From contig CBFIDI010000038.1 in the NCBI GenBank assembly GCA_965661355.1, forward strand, positions 1 to 14,155: DNA of 14,155 bases. Direction: 5' to 3'. The DNA comes from CAMCFD01 sp965661355 (GTDB taxonomy: Bacteria; Pseudomonadota; Alphaproteobacteria; Rickettsiales; UBA1997). How positions within the stretch are numbered: the stretch's first letter is position 1; the number at the start of each line of letters is the position of its first letter. Below, piece by piece: positions 13,058-14,155 of the stretch. The notes below the pieces were generated by a model that was not told where the DNA came from, ran no database searches, and saw only the letters and a program-made list of their open reading frames with translations. A program made the position numbers and the translations under genes.

Positions 13058-14155
13058 ATGAAAATCTTAGTCATAGGCTCTGGCGGCAGAGAGCATGCAA
13101 TTTGCAAAAAACTTAGCCAATCTAAAAGGGTTAAAGAAATATTTTGCACACCAGGCAATGCTGGAATTTCACAAATTGCAACTCAAATTAACCTTGATGT
13201 CAAAAACCACCAAGAAGTAATAGATTTTTGCATTAAGAATGAAATTGGACTTGTTTTTGTTGGCCCAGAACAACCTTTGGTTAATGGCATTGTTGATGAT
13301 TTAAAAAAAGCCAATATAAAAGTTTTTGGACCCAGTAAATTCGCCTCCCAACTTGAGGGATCGAAAGATTTTATGAAAAAAATGGCTACCGAAAACAATA
13401 TTCCGACCGCAAAATATCAAACATTTAAAAATCAAGATCAAGCGTTTGAATTTGGTAAAAACCTCGGATTTCCTTGCGTCTTAAAGTCCGACGGTCTTGC
13501 TGCTGGAAAAGGCGTCGTAATTGCGCAAAACGAAAATGAGTTAAAAAGCAATCTTCAAGAATTTTTCGATGGAAAATTTGGCGAAGCTAGTAAAAAAGTT
13601 ATAATCGAAGAATTTCTTGAAGGACCAGAAATGAGTTATTTCATAATTTCTGATGGCAAAAACTTTTCAAGAATTGGCTCGGCCTGTGACCATAAAAAAG
13701 TTGGAGAACATGAAACCGGCCTAAACACTGGTGGAATGGGCACATTTACGCCATCAATTTATTTGCAAAATAATATTGAAGATAAAATTGACCAGAAAAT
13801 AATAAAACCTACATTAAACGCCTTTGAAAAACTAGAAAATCCATTTGTCGGAATTTTATTCGCCGGTATAATAATAACTAAAAGCGGACCTAAATTACTT
13901 GAGTTTAACATCAGATTTGGCGACCCCGAAACGCAAGTTTTACTACCCAGAATTAAAAGCGACTTTCTTGATTTAATTTTAGCTGCTTGCGATCAAAAAA
14001 TTATAGATTTTAAAATCGAGATTGACAACGAAAACAAATATATTTGCGTTGTAATGTGCGCCAAGGGATATCCTGAAAAATATGAAAAAGGAAGTGAAAT
14101 TAAAAATTTATCAAATGCAGAAAAAATTCAAGACATAGAAATTCTTCACGCTGGA
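13058..14155 (+). CDS. purD: Phosphoribosylamine-glycine ligase (GAR synthetase), cut by the window end
   Basis: PurD joins glycine to 5-phosphoribosylamine with ATP, the second step of de novo purine synthesis, in the cytoplasm. The frame is open for 366 codons to the right edge, and the family is about 420-430 residues, so roughly the last 60 residues lie outside. The N-terminal domain begins MKILVIGSGGREHAI, the standard GAR synthetase start, with TPGNAGI and VFVGPEQPLVNGI following. The ATP-grasp core shows PCVLKSDGLAAGKGVVIA, EEFLEGPEMSYF, GLNTGGMGTFTP and, near residue 281, EFNIRFGDPETQVLLPR, which holds the metal-binding Glu and Asn. The ATG lacks a Shine-Dalgarno sequence and is preceded by a T-rich run. 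It is divergent from phoU across 77 bp. No other purine gene is in the window. Confidence 0.96.
   Translation, partial: MKILVIGSGGREHAICKKLSQSKRVKEIFCTPGNAGISQIATQINLDVKNHQEVIDFCIKNEIGLVFVGPEQPLVNGIVDDLKKANIKVFGPSKFASQLEGSKDFMKKMATENNIPTAKYQTFKNQDQAFEFGKNLGFPCVLKSDGLAAGKGVVIAQNENELKSNLQEFFDGKFGEASKKVIIEEFLEGPEMSYFIISDGKNFSRIGSACDHKKVGEHETGLNTGGMGTFTPSIYLQNNIEDKIDQKIIKPTLNAFEKLENPFVGILFAGIIITKSGPKLLEFNIRFGDPETQVLLPRIKSDFLDLILAACDQKIIDFKIEIDNENKYICVVMCAKGYPEKYEKGSEIKNLSNAEKIQDIEILHAG

Noticed and set aside
1..14155. tRNA, rRNA, CRISPR array, insertion sequence or phage gene
   Set aside because: I looked on both strands for T-loop motifs, regularly spaced long repeats, transposase-like motifs and terminal inverted repeats with target duplications, and found none.

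Overview
This 14.2-kb window comes from an AT-rich alphaproteobacterium. By eye the genes are about 30% G+C and the spacers lower still. The alphaproteobacterial placement rests on the sequence style of LipA, PhrB and the Nuo subunits. Broken gene clusters, lone pathway genes and long gene-less spacers (577, 498 and 640 bp) resemble Rickettsiales or another genome-reduced lineage. A histidine-biosynthesis enzyme and a photolyase argue against a strictly dark, host-fed lifestyle such as that of Rickettsia itself. No species can be named from the sequence alone.

Layout, left to right. (1) nuoM-nuoN on the + strand, the 3' end of a complex I operon, followed by a 577-bp spacer with no gene and a marked strand bias of C over G. 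(2) A minus-strand block: nagZ (peptidoglycan recycling), hisB (histidine synthesis, with its own promoter), and an Fe-type superoxide dismutase. The dismutase carries a Tat-like, possibly lipoprotein, signal sequence and also a well-placed internal start that would give a cytosolic form. (3) The dismutase gene is divergent from a + strand pair of glycosyltransferases (GT2 then GT4), probably for LPS core or another surface glycan. The two start codons are only 28 bp apart, and two consensus -35 boxes facing opposite ways interlock across this gap. (4) A minus-strand run: pncC (CinA C-terminal type nicotinamide-nucleotide amidase), phrB (class I photolyase), a 640-bp spacer holding a long imperfect hairpin, and lipA and phoU as a tight pair. 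(5) purD, divergent from phoU, on the + strand and cut by the right edge.

Functionally this is mostly housekeeping: respiration, cell-wall recycling, envelope glycans, cofactor salvage and lipoylation, phosphate control, purine synthesis, and repair or defence against light and oxygen damage. I see no mobile element, CRISPR array, tRNA, rRNA or recognisable novel multi-gene system. The observations most worth following are the dual-start exported superoxide dismutase, the interlocked and probably leaderless divergent promoters beside it, and the rarity of Shine-Dalgarno sequences, with the two clear ones marking a TTG start and an internal start.
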